Assembly: GCA_946615275.1 (NCBI GenBank)
Contig: CAMOHV010000095.1
Location: 1-5,869, forward strand
DNA from: an uncultured Verrucomicrobiota bacterium
GTDB taxonomy: Bacteria > Verrucomicrobiota > Kiritimatiellia > RFP12 > UBA1067
Direction of reading: 5' to 3'
DNA: 5,869 nt
Shown here: positions 5,685 through 5,869 of the stretch, piece by piece
Layout: every line of letters begins with the position of its first letter
Position numbering within the stretch: position 1 is the first letter of the stretch
The notes under the pieces: model-generated
Seen by the model: the letters and a program-made list of their open reading frames with translations, nothing else
Databases searched by the model: none
What the model was told of the DNA's origin: nothing
Program-made: the position numbers and the translations under genes

Positions 5685-5692
5685 AAGAAAGG
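5685..5692 (+). promoter_or_regulatory. Ribosome binding site of frr
   Basis: AAGAAAGG at 5685-5692 is seven bases before the ATG at 5700. It is the only Shine-Dalgarno-like element in the pyrH-frr gap, and no promoter-like pair is seen there, which fits co-transcription with pyrH. Confidence 0.55.
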
Positions 5693-5699
5693 TAAAGAA

Positions 5700-5869
5700 A
5701 TGGAAACAGTAAATGAAGTTCTAAATGACACGACGGCGAAGATCGCCAAGTCGTTCGACGCTTTGAAGGCCCAGTTCGCCGGCCTCCGCACGGGCAAGGC
5801 GTCCACTGCGATGGTGGACGGCATACAGGCCGAGGCGTGGGGGTCCAAGCAGCCTCTCAAGAACATCGC
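5700..5869 (+). CDS. frr: Ribosome recycling factor, N-terminal part (runs off the window)
   Basis: Works with EF-G to split post-termination ribosomes into subunits. Only the first 56 codons are present; the family is about 185 residues long. The N-terminal helix of the three-helix bundle is recognisable by FAGLRTGKAS (about 31-40), which carries the family's conserved RTG-A core. It is followed by MVDGIQAEAWGSKQPLKNI, which aligns with the start of the second domain in E. coli RRF (LLDGIVVEYYGTPTPLRQL). The start ATG at 5700 gives the usual length before the RTG motif and has a ribosome binding site. The position after pyrH supports the call. No defect is visible in the part shown. Confidence 0.93.
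   Translation, partial: METVNEVLNDTTAKIAKSFDALKAQFAGLRTGKASTAMVDGIQAEAWGSKQPLKNI

Overview
The window is a stretch of GC-rich bacterial housekeeping chromosome. All five genes are on the + strand, in the order alaS (3' part only), metK, tex, pyrH, frr (5' part only). No phage, plasmid, transposase, CRISPR or toxin gene is visible. The lineage cannot be fixed from this window alone. A compact alanyl-tRNA synthetase, GC-rich genes separated by AT-richer repeat islands, and the repeat types themselves would fit a PVC-group bacterium such as Kiritimatiellota or a relative. That is a tentative impression, not a demonstrated assignment.

Positions 1-945 hold the C-terminal half of alanyl-tRNA synthetase. 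The protein runs from the tRNA-recognition region almost directly into the editing domain and stops there. The beta-barrel insert and the C-Ala domain of the long E. coli-type enzyme are absent. Positions 946-1131 carry a sigma70-like promoter followed by a leader that folds like a SAM-I-clan (S-box) riboswitch, with the SAM-contacting positions of that family preserved. It sits directly upstream of metK (1132-2325, S-adenosylmethionine synthetase), so the enzyme is probably feedback-controlled by its own product. This leader is the most informative non-coding element in the window.

Positions 2305-2545 form a repeat island between metK and tex. It contains a heptamer tandem repeat that supplies the last six codons and the stop of metK, an 83-base imperfect inverted repeat, and an octamer tandem repeat of four copies. 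The heptamer repeat appears again immediately after the pyrH stop codon. The tex gene (2546-4792) encodes a full-length Tex/YhgF RNA-binding protein with an Arg/Gly-rich tail. Its most credible start is a TTG with a good ribosome binding site, not the upstream GTG that would translate the octamer repeat.

Positions 4793-4890 contain a second promoter whose -10 box matches the metK one. It lies so close to the pyrH GTG start that the transcript may be nearly leaderless. pyrH (UMP kinase, 4891-5619) and frr (ribosome recycling factor, from 5700) form the widely conserved pyrH-frr pair. The rpsB-tsf genes that usually precede them are not here; tex occupies that place. Overall the window joins translation (alaS, frr), methyl-donor supply (metK), RNA-linked gene expression (tex) and pyrimidine nucleotide synthesis (pyrH).
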